Shown in pieces: positions 55,180-63,821 of a stretch of 64,000 nt of DNA. The notes below the pieces were generated by a model. The model was not told where the DNA came from. It did no database searches and saw nothing but the letters and a program-made list of their open reading frames with translations. Numbering within the stretch: the stretch's first letter is position 1; every line of letters begins with the position of its first letter. The stretch is taken from NCBI GenBank assembly GCA_034423775.1, contig CP139918.1:1240001-1304000 (forward strand), written 5' to 3'. Made by a program: the position numbers and the translations under genes. Source of the DNA: Alphaproteobacteria bacterium US3C007 (GTDB taxonomy: Bacteria > Pseudomonadota > Alphaproteobacteria > Rhodobacterales > Rhodobacteraceae).

Positions 55180-56100
55180 GTGCAACCTCTTCGAGGTATT
55201 GCCCTTAAACTGTGTGCGGTGATGCTCTTTATTATCATGCTCTCGTTGGTGAAAGCGGTATCGGCGGATGTTCCTGCCGGTCAATCGGTGTTTTTCCGCT
55301 CGTTCTTTGCGATTCCGGTGATCGTGGTTTGGTTGCTCTTGCGGGGGGAATTATCTATCGGCTTGCGCGTGCGCTCGCGGATGGGGCATTTTTGGCGCGG
55401 CGTTATTGGCACCATAGCAATGGGGTTGAACTTTGCGGCGGTTGGGTTTTTGCCCCTGCCCGAAGTGACCGCAATTAGCTTTACAGCTCCGCTGCTCACC
55501 GTCCTGCTGGCGGCGCTGTTGCTGGGCGAGACAGTGCGCATGTTTCGCCTTTGCGCGGTGGCGCTGGGGTTGATCGGCGTGTTGGTTGTGATCGAGCCGC
55601 GTTTGACCGTCTTTTCCAGTGGTCCATTTGAACCACGCGCCGCTTTTGGGGTGGGTTTGGTGCTTTTGGGCGCGGCGTTCATCGCGCTTGCACATGTGCA
55701 TATTCGCAAGTTGACCCTTAGCGAACACCCTGCTGCGATCGTGTTTTATTTTAGTTTAACCTCGACCAGCGTGGCGCTGTGTACGCTGCCCTTTGGCTGG
55801 GTGCTGCCCAGTATCATGCAAACGGTTTTGTTGGTTTTGATCGGGCTGATCGGCGGCGTTGCACAAATATTTTTAACCCTATCTTATCGCTTTGCGCCTG
55901 CCTCGGTGGTGGCACCGTTTGAATATACCGCCATGTTGTTTTCGCTGATGATCGGATATGTGTTTTTCAACGAATTGCCGACATTGCAAATGCTGATTGG
56001 CGCTGGAATCATCATAATGGCGGGTTTGGTGATCATTTTGCGCGAGGCGCAACTGGGATTAAAGCGCGGAGCGTCCAAAGCTGTCAAACCGCCCGCTTAA
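55180..56100 (+). CDS. EamA/DMT-family transporter
   Basis: A 306-residue membrane protein with ten hydrophobic helices in two EamA repeats. The first repeat includes VFFRSFFAIPVIVVWLLL and TAISFTAPLLTVLLAALLLG, the typical pattern before a conserved Glu-Thr (GETVRMF). The second repeat has PASVVAPFEYTAMLFSLMIG. Members export amino acids, amines and other small metabolites; the substrate is unknown. The GTG start is supported by AAAGGAGG eight bases upstream. It converges with the polyamine-locus oxidoreductase, overlapping by four bases. Confidence 0.9.
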   Translation: MQPLRGIALKLCAVMLFIIMLSLVKAVSADVPAGQSVFFRSFFAIPVIVVWLLLRGELSIGLRVRSRMGHFWRGVIGTIAMGLNFAAVGFLPLPEVTAISFTAPLLTVLLAALLLGETVRMFRLCAVALGLIGVLVVIEPRLTVFSSGPFEPRAAFGVGLVLLGAAFIALAHVHIRKLTLSEHPAAIVFYFSLTSTSVALCTLPFGWVLPSIMQTVLLVLIGLIGGVAQIFLTLSYRFAPASVVAPFEYTAMLFSLMIGYVFFNELPTLQMLIGAGIIIMAGLVIILREAQLGLKRGASKAVKPPA

Positions 56101-57425
56101 AGGTCTTGTAAATATTTCAAAGCATAGGCCGGGGCCAGAAGGTGGCGCCGATACCGCCCCAAGGGGAATTTTGGCGGCTGCGTTCCCAGCAGTTTTGGAC
56201 GCTCAAAATTCGGTGCGCCGCCAATCACCAAATCGCTGAGCACCGCCCCTGCATAGCTGGCCATCGCCACGCCATTGCCATGATAGCCAAACCCCGCATA
56301 GGCCCCGCTGAGGTTGGGAATGGCCCCGATAAAGGGAATTTGATGCCGCGTCATGCAGACCATCCCCGTCCAGAAATGCCGGATTTTGACGCGTTTCCAA
56401 GCTGGAAACATCGTATGAAAATCGCGCGTAATCAGCTTTTGTATCGCAGCTTCTGAGCGGTCGGTTGAGAACAGACCGCCGCGCATTCCGAATAAAAACT
56501 GTCGGTTCGGCATCAGGCGAAAATAATGCAAAAGCTGGCGGGTGTCATAGGCCATTTGCGCGCTGCTCCAGCCTTGCGCTTCTATCTGCTTGGGCGTTAG
56601 CGGTTCGGTGACAATCACGGAAGAATGCAGCGGCATAAAGCGCCCTGCCATCCAATCGGGCAGGTCTTCAGCGGCATATGCGTTGGTTGCAATAATAACC
56701 CGATCGGCCGTTATCGAGCCTTGCGGCGTGGTCAATCGAAATGTCTCGCCCGCTTTTTTGAGATCAATTACCGGGCTGTTTACAAACACTTTACCGCCGT
56801 TTTTGACCGCAGAGCTCAGCAAACCATAGGCATATTTACGCGGGTTTAAACCAAAGCCGATGGGGATCGTTAACGCGCCGTGAAACGGCCCTTGCATTCC
56901 CAATTGACGCAGCTCACTTTTGCTATGAAACAGCGCCTCAACGCCATAATCTTCTTTGATCTGAGCGCGGCTGTTTTTTAAGCTGTCGCAATCTGAGGCG
57001 CGATGGGCCAATAGGGTTTCACCGCTTGAATGCGTATCAGCCTGAAGGTTAAGCTCGGCCAATAGGGTTTTGACCAAGCCCACCGCGGCAACTTCGCTGC
57101 GCCGATAGGCGAGGCGTTGTACTTTGCCATAGCGCTTATCCAGTTGGGCGTTTTTAGCCTGCGCGCCGCCCAGGCAACAAAACCCGCCATTGCGCCCAGT
57201 TGCCCCAAAAGTGGGAAATTCGGCTTCGATCACCGTGACATCGGCGCCGCGCTTTGCCAGATGATGCGCCGCCGATAGGCCGGTAAAGCCAGCGCCTATA
57301 ATGGCAATCTCTGTGTTGATATCTTGCGTCAGGTTCGCCAGCTCTGGCGTATCGGTTGTACTGGCCCAATAGCAGGCGGCAACGGGTTTTGCGCTATAAG
57401 CGCGGGCTTCACATAAGCGCTTCAT
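56097..57425 (-). CDS. FAD-dependent amine oxidoreductase (PuuB/DadA-like)
   Basis: A 442-residue flavoprotein. The dinucleotide-binding motif is IAIIGAGFTGLSAAHHLAKR, followed by the acidic end of the second strand (VTVIEAEFPTFGATGRNGGF). Later blocks ITADRVIIATNAYAAEDLPD and PNLSGAYAGFGYHGNGVAMA match gamma-glutamylputrescine oxidase and D-amino acid dehydrogenase relatives. It is the last gene behind a PotF-type importer, so oxidation of an imported polyamine or its derivative is likely. No PuuA-type glutamyl ligase is visible, which leaves the substrate form open. Its ATG overlaps the upstream permease stop. Confidence 0.88.
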   Translation of the reverse strand: MKRLCEARAYSAKPVAACYWASTTDTPELANLTQDINTEIAIIGAGFTGLSAAHHLAKRGADVTVIEAEFPTFGATGRNGGFCCLGGAQAKNAQLDKRYGKVQRLAYRRSEVAAVGLVKTLLAELNLQADTHSSGETLLAHRASDCDSLKNSRAQIKEDYGVEALFHSKSELRQLGMQGPFHGALTIPIGFGLNPRKYAYGLLSSAVKNGGKVFVNSPVIDLKKAGETFRLTTPQGSITADRVIIATNAYAAEDLPDWMAGRFMPLHSSVIVTEPLTPKQIEAQGWSSAQMAYDTRQLLHYFRLMPNRQFLFGMRGGLFSTDRSEAAIQKLITRDFHTMFPAWKRVKIRHFWTGMVCMTRHQIPFIGAIPNLSGAYAGFGYHGNGVAMASYAGAVLSDLVIGGAPNFERPKLLGTQPPKFPLGRYRRHLLAPAYALKYLQDL

Positions 57426-58243
57426 CCCTGATTGCGTTTTGCCATTGCGTTGTCATCTTGGAGCTTGCGCGCGGCGCGCTTTGAAATCAACGAGGCGCTG
57501 ATCACACCAATGGTGACGATTGCGATCATAATCGTGGATAAGGCGTTGATTTCTGGGCTTACGCCAAGCCTGACGGCGGAAAATATTTTAATTGGCAATG
57601 TGGTGGCCGAAGGGCCGGCAGTGAAAGAGGCAATCACCAGATCATCCAATGACAGGGTGAAGGCCAATAACCACCCTGAAATCACCGCAGGTGCAATGAT
57701 TGGCAAAGTGACCAAACGGAAGGCTTGCAGCGGGCTGCACCCCAAATCAAGCGCGGCTTCTTCGAGCGCGCGATCAAAGCTGGCAAGGCGCGAGGACACG
57801 ACCACCGATACATAGCACATTGAAAACGTGGTATGCGCCAAGATAATTGTAAACACACCGCGATCTAGACCGATCCCGATAAACAGCAATAAAAGCGAGA
57901 GGCCGGTGATCACTTCTGGCATCACCAAAGGCGCGTAAATCATGCCGGAAAATAACGTGCGCCCCCAAAACCTGCCGGCGCGGATCAACACATAGGCGGC
58001 CAAAGTGCCAAGAACAGTCGCCAAAGTTGAAGAAATAAAGCCCACTTTCAGCGTAACCCAGGCCGCGTCTAAAAACGCTTCATTTTCAAGCAACCGCCCA
58101 TACCATTTGGTAGAAAACCCCGCCCAAACCGTGACCAGCTTTGAGGCGTTGAAAGAATAAATCACCAATATCACCATCGGCAAATATAAAAATGCAAAAC
58201 CGAAGGTTAAAGCCGTGGCGTTGAACCAAGTGAACTTTTTCAT
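57422..58243 (-). CDS. potI: Polyamine ABC transporter permease (PotI-like)
   Basis: A 273-residue inner-membrane permease with six helices. The cytoplasmic EAA loop reads LEEAALDLGCSPLQAFRLVT, with the conserved Gly. The ending YSFNASKLVTVWAGFSTKWY near the N-terminus is typical of PotI/PotC proteins. With the PotH-like partner it forms the transmembrane channel. Four-base overlaps couple it to the PotH-like gene and to the oxidoreductase. Confidence 0.93.
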   Translation of the reverse strand: MKKFTWFNATALTFGFAFLYLPMVILVIYSFNASKLVTVWAGFSTKWYGRLLENEAFLDAAWVTLKVGFISSTLATVLGTLAAYVLIRAGRFWGRTLFSGMIYAPLVMPEVITGLSLLLLFIGIGLDRGVFTIILAHTTFSMCYVSVVVSSRLASFDRALEEAALDLGCSPLQAFRLVTLPIIAPAVISGWLLAFTLSLDDLVIASFTAGPSATTLPIKIFSAVRLGVSPEINALSTIMIAIVTIGVISASLISKRAARKLQDDNAMAKRNQG

Positions 58244-59130
58244 TGCTCACCCTCGCGCTGTTTCTGCTCATTGCGTTGAAACAGAATAATCGGGATGATT
58301 AAAATAAGCAGCAGGATGATCGCCACGGCCGAGGCCACGGGCCAATCTCGATTTGAGAAAAATTCCTCCCATAAGACCTTGCCAATCATCAAGGTGCGCG
58401 AGCCGCCAAGTAAAGAAGGGATAACAAATTCACCAAGCGCGGGGATAAACACCAAAAAACATCCCGCAACAACGCCGTTTTTAGATAGCGGCATAGTGAT
58501 CAGCCAGAAGGCGCGCAGGCGTGAACATCCCAAATCAATCGCCGCCTCGAGCAAAGAATTGTCTAACTTCTCCAAACTGGCGTAAATGGGCAGGATCATG
58601 AAGGGCAAGTAAGTATAGACGATCCCGATATATACCGCCCAATTGGTATTCAGAATGGTCAGCGGGGTTTCGATTAATCCGAGCGCCAATAACAGCTGGT
58701 TAAGCAGGCCTTCAGTACCCAAAATGCCCATCCAAGCATAAACGCGGATCAAAAAGCTGGTCCAGAAGGGCAGGATAACCAACATCAGTAAAGTGGCGCG
58801 CCATTCGGTGTTGGCGCGGGCGATTCCATAGGCGATTGGATATCCAATCAACAGCGTCAGCGTGGTTGATATGAAGGCGATGCGCAGGCTTGACAGATAG
58901 GCTTTCCAATAGAGATCATCCGAGGTTAAAAACACATAGTTTTCAAAATCTAGCGCCGCCCAAAAGCGCAGAAAACCCTGCCAGCCGGCGTTGAAATCTA
59001 GGCGCGGTGTATAGGGGGGGATGGCCAGATCTATATCTGATAGTGATATTTTGAAAACGATCAAAAACGGCACGAGGAACAGCGCCACCAGCCATAAATA
59101 CGGCAGGCAAATCATCGCGAAGCGGCGCAT
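58240..59130 (-). CDS. potH: Polyamine ABC transporter permease (PotH-like)
   Basis: A 296-residue permease with six hydrophobic helices and the EAA loop LLEAAIDLGCSRLRAFWLIT. The segment FVIPSLLGGSRTLMIGKVLW is characteristic of PotB/PotH proteins, and WTSFLIRVYAWMGILGTEG lies before the EAA loop. It pairs with the PotI-like protein downstream. The start is 4 bases after the ATPase stop, within the same operon. Confidence 0.94.
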   Translation of the reverse strand: MRRFAMICLPYLWLVALFLVPFLIVFKISLSDIDLAIPPYTPRLDFNAGWQGFLRFWAALDFENYVFLTSDDLYWKAYLSSLRIAFISTTLTLLIGYPIAYGIARANTEWRATLLMLVILPFWTSFLIRVYAWMGILGTEGLLNQLLLALGLIETPLTILNTNWAVYIGIVYTYLPFMILPIYASLEKLDNSLLEAAIDLGCSRLRAFWLITMPLSKNGVVAGCFLVFIPALGEFVIPSLLGGSRTLMIGKVLWEEFFSNRDWPVASAVAIILLLILIIPIILFQRNEQKQREGEQ

Positions 59131-59134
59131 CTCT

Positions 59135-60271
59135 CTACCTTTTCAGCAGCACGCCAGCGCTGCCTTGAAAGTAAACCCAGACCGTATCTTCCCAGGTGAG
59201 CCCGCGCTCAGACAGGCGCTGGGTATTCGCGGTTTGGGCCTTGATAATATGGCCTGAAGGCAGCTCGACGTGATAGGTGGAAATATTACCCAAATAGGCA
59301 ATATCCAGAATTTTACCCTGGTAGCTGTTTTCAGAAGCGGCGGGCTTTTCTGCTGAAATCCCCACTTTTTCGGGCCGGATCGCAAAATGAATGGTATCAT
59401 CTGTGCCGAAGCTGGCATCTGAGGGGGCGATGATCGGTGCGTGCTCGGCATCCCAAACAATTGAAATCTGGCGGCTTTCAGGCTTGGCTGTGCCGCTAAT
59501 GATATTCACATCGCCAATAAAATCAGCGGTATAAATCGAATTTGGCGCTTCGTATATTTGCGAAGGCGTGGCCACTTGAACCATTTTGCCTTCATCCATC
59601 AGCGCCACGCGCGAGGAGACGGTCATCGCTTCTTCTTGATCATGGGTCACGATCACAAAGGTCGTACCGGTGCGCTCTTGAATATCCATCAATTCAAATT
59701 GCGTTTCGCTGCGCAGCTTTTTATCCAGCGCGCCGAGCGGTTCATCGAGCAAAAGCAATTTTGGCGCTTTTGCCAAAGCGCGTGCCAAGGCCACCCTTTG
59801 GCGTTGGCCCCCCGAAATTTGATGCGGTTTCCGATTGGCAAATTTGGCCAGACGCGTCAGCCTCAGCATTTCCGCAACCCGCTGCGATATCACCTCTTTA
59901 TCGCGCGTCTCGCGCCGCAAGCCAAACGCAATATTCTCCCAAACAGACAGATGCGGAAACAGCGCATAAGATTGGAACATCATGTTTACAGCGCGTAAAT
60001 TTGGTGGAATCGGTGAGATATCTTGACCATCTAGAAGAATGGTGCCGGCGCTGAGCGGCTCAAAGCCTGCAAGCAGCCGCATCAATGTTGTTTTTCCGCA
60101 TCCTGACGGGCCCAAAAGCGCAAAAAACTCGCGCTCATAAATGCTGAGGTTCAAATTATCGATGGCCGTAAAATTGCCAAAGCGCTTGCTGACGTTTCGA
60201 AACTCGATCAGCGGCTTTGCAGCTGGATCTGCCCATGGTGCAAATATTTGCGTTTGGCCATTTGGCGCCAT
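59135..60271 (-). CDS. potG: Polyamine ABC transporter ATPase (PotG/PotA-like)
   Basis: A 378-residue ATPase. Walker A is LLGPSGCGKTTLMRLLAGF, the Q-loop in MMFQSYALFPHL, the signature in ISGGQRQRVALARAL, Walker B in LLLLDEPLGALD and the switch His in VTHDQEEAMTVS. The last 110 residues form a TOBE domain (HFAIRPEKVGIS and onward) as in the spermidine/putrescine class. The gene follows the binding-protein gene after a 64-base gap that contains a strong hairpin. Confidence 0.95.
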   Translation of the reverse strand: MAPNGQTQIFAPWADPAAKPLIEFRNVSKRFGNFTAIDNLNLSIYEREFFALLGPSGCGKTTLMRLLAGFEPLSAGTILLDGQDISPIPPNLRAVNMMFQSYALFPHLSVWENIAFGLRRETRDKEVISQRVAEMLRLTRLAKFANRKPHQISGGQRQRVALARALAKAPKLLLLDEPLGALDKKLRSETQFELMDIQERTGTTFVIVTHDQEEAMTVSSRVALMDEGKMVQVATPSQIYEAPNSIYTADFIGDVNIISGTAKPESRQISIVWDAEHAPIIAPSDASFGTDDTIHFAIRPEKVGISAEKPAASENSYQGKILDIAYLGNISTYHVELPSGHIIKAQTANTQRLSERGLTWEDTVWVYFQGSAGVLLKR

Positions 60272-60292
60272 TTAAAAGCCCTTTTGGTTTGG

Positions 60293-60324
60293 TTTGGCCC
60301 GCGCGCAGATCAGCGCGGGCCAAA
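60293..60324 (-). promoter_or_regulatory. Perfect 12-bp hairpin inside the polyamine transport operon
   Basis: TTTGGCCCGCGC (60293-60304) and GCGCGGGCCAAA (60313-60324) pair perfectly around an 8-base loop. It sits between the binding-protein stop and the ATPase start. No T run follows on the minus strand, so it is not a full terminator; it more likely protects the binding-protein mRNA end or damps expression of the downstream genes. Confidence 0.65.
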
Positions 60325-60335
60325 TCGGCGTGGTC

Positions 60336-61421
60336 TTAGGTGCCCGATTTAATTTTGGTCCACATCCGCGTCACTTGGCGCTGTATTTTTGGCGGATAGG
60401 GCCGCGTGGTAAACAGGTTTTCCAAAGTGGCTGCATCAGGATAAATCGCCGGATCACCGATCACATCTTCTTCCAGCATGGGCTGTGAGGCGAGATTGCC
60501 ATTCGCATAATATACATAGTTAGACGCATCCGCCATATTCTGCGCATCCATGATAAAGTTCAGGAATAAATGCGCGCCCTCTACATTTGGGGCATCGACT
60601 GGAATGGCCATTTGATCGAACCACATTTGCGCGCCTTCTTTGGCCGCATTATACGCGATTTCTACGCCATTTTCGGCCTCGTCTGCACGATCCCGGGCTT
60701 GTAGAATATCGCCAGACCAGCCGACGGCCACGCAAATATCACCATTTGCAAGCGCGTTGATATATTCAGAGCTGTGGAATTTTTTGATATGCGGGCGCAC
60801 GGCCATAAACACCGCTTCGGCCTGTGCGATGACATCTGGGTCATGGCTGTCAGGGTTTTCGCCCAAATATTGCAGCGCCGCCGGGATCATTTCGGAAGGG
60901 GCATCCAAGAAATATACCCCGCAAGCCGCCAATTTGGCCATATTATCGGCGTTGAACACCAGCTCTAAAGAATCAAGCGGTGCATCCGCGCCTAAAATTT
61001 CCTGCACTTTGCCCACATTCACGCCAAGCCCCGTGGTGCCCCACATGTAGTTGATTGAATAGGCGTTATCGGGATCATATTGCTCGGTGCGCGAAGAGAC
61101 CACATCCCACATATTGCTGTGGTTTGACAGTTTTGACATATCCAGCTTCTGGAAGGCACCCGCCACGATCTGGCGCTGCAAAAATGTTCCAGAGGGCACA
61201 ACTACATCATATCCCGAGCCGCCGGCCAGCATTTTTGTTTCCAGCACTTCATTGCTGTCAAACACATCGTAAACCAGTTTTAAGCCTGTTTCGGCCTCAA
61301 ATTTACTAAGCAGGTTCTCGTCGATATAATCCGACCAGTTATAGACGCGCACTTCGTCTGCAAAAGCTGCGCTGGCTGTTAGCGTCAGGCCGGCAGCGGC
61401 CGCGATAAGATTGAGTTTCAT
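60336..61421 (-). CDS. potF: Putrescine/polyamine-binding periplasmic protein (PotF-like)
   Basis: A 361-residue extracellular solute-binding protein. The signal peptide is about 21 residues, ending ASAAFA before DEVRVYNWSDYIDENLL. The phrase VYNWSDYI is a family marker. Others are YDVVVPSGTFLQRQI, YMWGTTGLGVNVGK and WSGDILQARDRA. Length and motifs match PotF (putrescine) more than PotD (spermidine), but specificity is inferred. It is the first gene of a five-gene operon and is divergent from the GntR regulator, with a palindrome between them. Confidence 0.94.
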   Translation of the reverse strand: MKLNLIAAAAGLTLTASAAFADEVRVYNWSDYIDENLLSKFEAETGLKLVYDVFDSNEVLETKMLAGGSGYDVVVPSGTFLQRQIVAGAFQKLDMSKLSNHSNMWDVVSSRTEQYDPDNAYSINYMWGTTGLGVNVGKVQEILGADAPLDSLELVFNADNMAKLAACGVYFLDAPSEMIPAALQYLGENPDSHDPDVIAQAEAVFMAVRPHIKKFHSSEYINALANGDICVAVGWSGDILQARDRADEAENGVEIAYNAAKEGAQMWFDQMAIPVDAPNVEGAHLFLNFIMDAQNMADASNYVYYANGNLASQPMLEEDVIGDPAIYPDAATLENLFTTRPYPPKIQRQVTRMWTKIKSGT

Positions 61422-61486
61422 TCTGTGTCTCTCCTGTATAAGGAATGGGATAAGAGCATCCGCTCTGCATAGGTAATCTGATCAAA

Positions 61487-61508
61487 TATTGCCAGACTTG
61501 GCAATATG
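61487..61508. promoter_or_regulatory. Perfect 22-bp palindrome, likely operator of the polyamine locus
   Basis: ATATTGCCA (61487-61495) and TGGCAATAT (61500-61508) are exact reverse complements separated by GACT. The site lies between the divergent potF-like gene and the GntR/FCD regulator gene, the usual place for such a regulator's own operator. Binding by that regulator is inferred. Confidence 0.65.
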
Positions 61509-61534
61509 TTTATGATTTCATGCGTGCAATGAAC

Positions 61535-61563
61535 TGACAAGCTCTGTTGATTCATTTGTATTT
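61535..61563 (+). promoter_or_regulatory. Candidate promoter of the GntR-type regulator
   Basis: CTGACA (61535-61540) and TGTATT (61558-61563) are separated by 17 bases and end 27 bases before the regulator ATG. The match to the vegetative consensus is moderate. It begins 26 bases after the palindrome. Confidence 0.25.
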
Positions 61564-61590
61564 TTTTGGCGATCGTTTTGGACTATATCG

Positions 61591-62253
61591 ATGATGAACC
61601 TAGATAAAACCCTTTCTGCTGCTGCTTTGCCGGTGCATGAAATTGTCTATCAGGATTTGCGCGCGCTGATTTTATTCGGTGAATTTATTCCCGGTGAAGC
61701 GGTGACCATACAAGGGTTGGCCACGCGGCTTTCCGCGGGTCTCACGCCCGTGCGCGAAGCGATCAGAAGGCTGACCGCTGAAGGTGCGTTGAGCTTCAAT
61801 GACAATCGGCGGGTCTGCGTGCCAACTTTAAGCCTCAAAGATCTAGAAGATGTATCTTTTGCGCGTCAATTTCTTGAACCAAAGCTTATTTTTATGGCGG
61901 CACAGCAGGTTACGGCGCAGGATATCGCTGCGCTTATCACGCTGGATAGCGCGCTTGATCAGGCCATTTTCCGCGGCGATGCGCCAATGTATCTGCGGTT
62001 AAATTATCAATTTCATCATCAGCTTTATCAATTGGCGCAGGCTCCGATTTTGAGCGCTTTAACCGATGGTTTATGGCTGCGCTTCGGGCCGTCATTGCGC
62101 ATCGTCTGTGGGCGGCTTGGAACGCTTCACCTCGTGGATCAACATAAAGAAACATTGCTCGCGCTGAAAGCGGGTGATCCGCAGGCGGCCTCGGATGCGA
62201 TTTTACAAGATGTTTTGCAGGGGATGGAGCAAATTCGCCTCGGCATTGCGTAA
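61591..62253 (+). CDS. GntR-family regulator with FCD ligand domain
   Basis: A 220-residue regulator. The winged-helix domain (about 10-80) has LRALILFGEFIPGEAVTIQG and LSAGLTPVREAIRRLTAEGA, the GntR signature. The FCD domain (about 88-215) contains the helical ligand pocket with FHHQLYQLA, whose His usually binds a metal. It is divergent from the transport operon and followed by the aminotransferase gene on its own strand, so it probably controls both arms in response to a polyamine or a breakdown product. Confidence 0.92.
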   Translation: MMNLDKTLSAAALPVHEIVYQDLRALILFGEFIPGEAVTIQGLATRLSAGLTPVREAIRRLTAEGALSFNDNRRVCVPTLSLKDLEDVSFARQFLEPKLIFMAAQQVTAQDIAALITLDSALDQAIFRGDAPMYLRLNYQFHHQLYQLAQAPILSALTDGLWLRFGPSLRIVCGRLGTLHLVDQHKETLLALKAGDPQAASDAILQDVLQGMEQIRLGIA

Positions 62254-62307
62254 AGGCCGTGGGTGGTGATTCGATTGACAATAAATAATTTGATCATATT
62301 CTGTGCA

Positions 62308-62329
62308 AGCGCGCGATATTGCGCGCGCT
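62308..62329 (+). promoter_or_regulatory. GC-rich inverted repeat upstream of the aminotransferase
   Basis: AGCGCGC (62308-62314) and GCGCGCT (62323-62329) flank 8 bases. It lies 28 bases before the aminotransferase start and does not resemble the ATATTGCCA palindrome. It may be a leader hairpin or a weak terminator after the regulator gene, without a T run. Confidence 0.3.
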
Positions 62330-62357
62330 CTGCCCCCGCAAAATCAAAGGTACCACG

Positions 62358-63752
62358 ATGAATCAATTGACCAATTATTTGCCCACAGATGAATTGCAGC
62401 GGCGCAATGCGGCCCATCATATGCAACCGTTTTCTGCGCAAGATGAGCTGTCGGCCCAAGGCGCGCGGGTGATAACCAGCGCCAAAGGCGTGTATATCAC
62501 TGATTCAGATGGCAACCAGTATTTGGATGCAATGGCGGGGTTATGGTGCGTGAATATTGGTTATGGGCGCAGCGAATTGGCCGATGTGGCGGCGCGTCAG
62601 ATGCGCGAATTACCCTATTATAACACATTTTTTCAAACCACGCATGTGCCAGTGATCGAACTGTCAGAGCGCTTGGCCCAATTGGCTCCTGACAATTTGA
62701 ACCACGTATTTTATGCCGGCTCAGGATCCGAGGCCAATGACACCAATATTCGGATGGTGAGGCAATATTGGGCGCTCAAAGGCCATCCTGAGCGCAAGGT
62801 TATCATTAGCCGGAAAAACGCCTATCACGGGTCAAGTCTGGGCAGCGCCTCGCTGGGTGGAATGAGCGCGATGCACGCCCAAGGTGGCATGCCAATTCCC
62901 GATATTCATCATATTAACCAGCCCAATTGGTGGTCAGAAGGGGGCGATTTGGACCCGGAAGAATTTGGGTTGGCCCGCGCCCGCGAGCTTGAACAAGCGA
63001 TTTTAGATATTGGTCAAGAGCATGTTGCGGCCTTTATCGGCGAACCGGTGCAAGGCGCAGGTGGGGTGATCGTGCCGCCGCAGAGTTATTGGCCCGAAGT
63101 TCAACGCATCTGCCATAAATATGGCGTCTTGCTGATCGCTGACGAGGTGATCTGCGGCTTTGGGCGCACGGGCAATTGGTTTGGCAGCCAAACCTTGGAT
63201 ATCCAGCCCGATATCATGACCATCGCAAAAGGCCTTAGTTCGGGCTATCAGCCGATTGGGGGCTCAATCGTCAGCGACGAAATTGCCGCTGTTATGGCGA
63301 CTGCGGAATTCACTCATGGCTATACCTATTCCAGCCATCCCGTGGCCGCGGCGGTGGCTTTGGAAAATATCCGGATTCTTGATGAAGAAAACATCGTTAC
63401 GAATGTACGCACGCATACGGCCCCCTATTTAAAAACCCAATGGGAAAGCCTGAGCGATCATCCAATGGTGGGGGAGGCCAAGATTGTTGGGATGATGGGC
63501 TCAATCGCTTTGACGCCGGATAAGCAGAGCCGGGCAAAATTTGAAGCCGATGCGGGAACTGTGGGCTATATCTGCCGCGAGCGCTGCTTTGCCAATAATT
63601 TGGTGATGCGCCATGTCGGCGATCGAATGATTATTTCGCCGCCCTTGATTATTTCCACCGATGAGATTGATATATTGATCAGCCGGGCGCGCAAAGCTTT
63701 GGATGAAACCCATGCGGCGCTGATTGAAAAAGGCCTTTGGAAAGCGGCTTAG
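62358..63752 (+). CDS. Class III aminotransferase, probable putrescine/polyamine:pyruvate transaminase (SpuC-like)
   Basis: A 464-residue omega-transaminase. Family blocks are TDSDGNQYLDAMAGLWCVNI, FYAGSGSEANDTNIRMVRQY, GEPVQGAGGVIVPPQSYW, LIADEVICGFGRTGNWFGS and the PLP lysine in MTIAKGLSSGYQPIGGS. The position beside a PotF-type importer and amine oxidoreductase points to putrescine or a related amine as donor and pyruvate as acceptor, as in SpuC of Pseudomonas. I start at ATG 62358; the open frame upstream runs through a hairpin and has no similarity. A paralogue lies at 42524. Confidence 0.92.
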   Translation: MNQLTNYLPTDELQRRNAAHHMQPFSAQDELSAQGARVITSAKGVYITDSDGNQYLDAMAGLWCVNIGYGRSELADVAARQMRELPYYNTFFQTTHVPVIELSERLAQLAPDNLNHVFYAGSGSEANDTNIRMVRQYWALKGHPERKVIISRKNAYHGSSLGSASLGGMSAMHAQGGMPIPDIHHINQPNWWSEGGDLDPEEFGLARARELEQAILDIGQEHVAAFIGEPVQGAGGVIVPPQSYWPEVQRICHKYGVLLIADEVICGFGRTGNWFGSQTLDIQPDIMTIAKGLSSGYQPIGGSIVSDEIAAVMATAEFTHGYTYSSHPVAAAVALENIRILDEENIVTNVRTHTAPYLKTQWESLSDHPMVGEAKIVGMMGSIALTPDKQSRAKFEADAGTVGYICRERCFANNLVMRHVGDRMIISPPLIISTDEIDILISRARKALDETHAALIEKGLWKAA

Positions 63753-63821
63753 CCGGGCGTTTCTAGGCTGCGGGTCTGATTTCTAAAACGCAGATTTGCC
63801 TGCGAGCTTGCGGGGGGGTGC

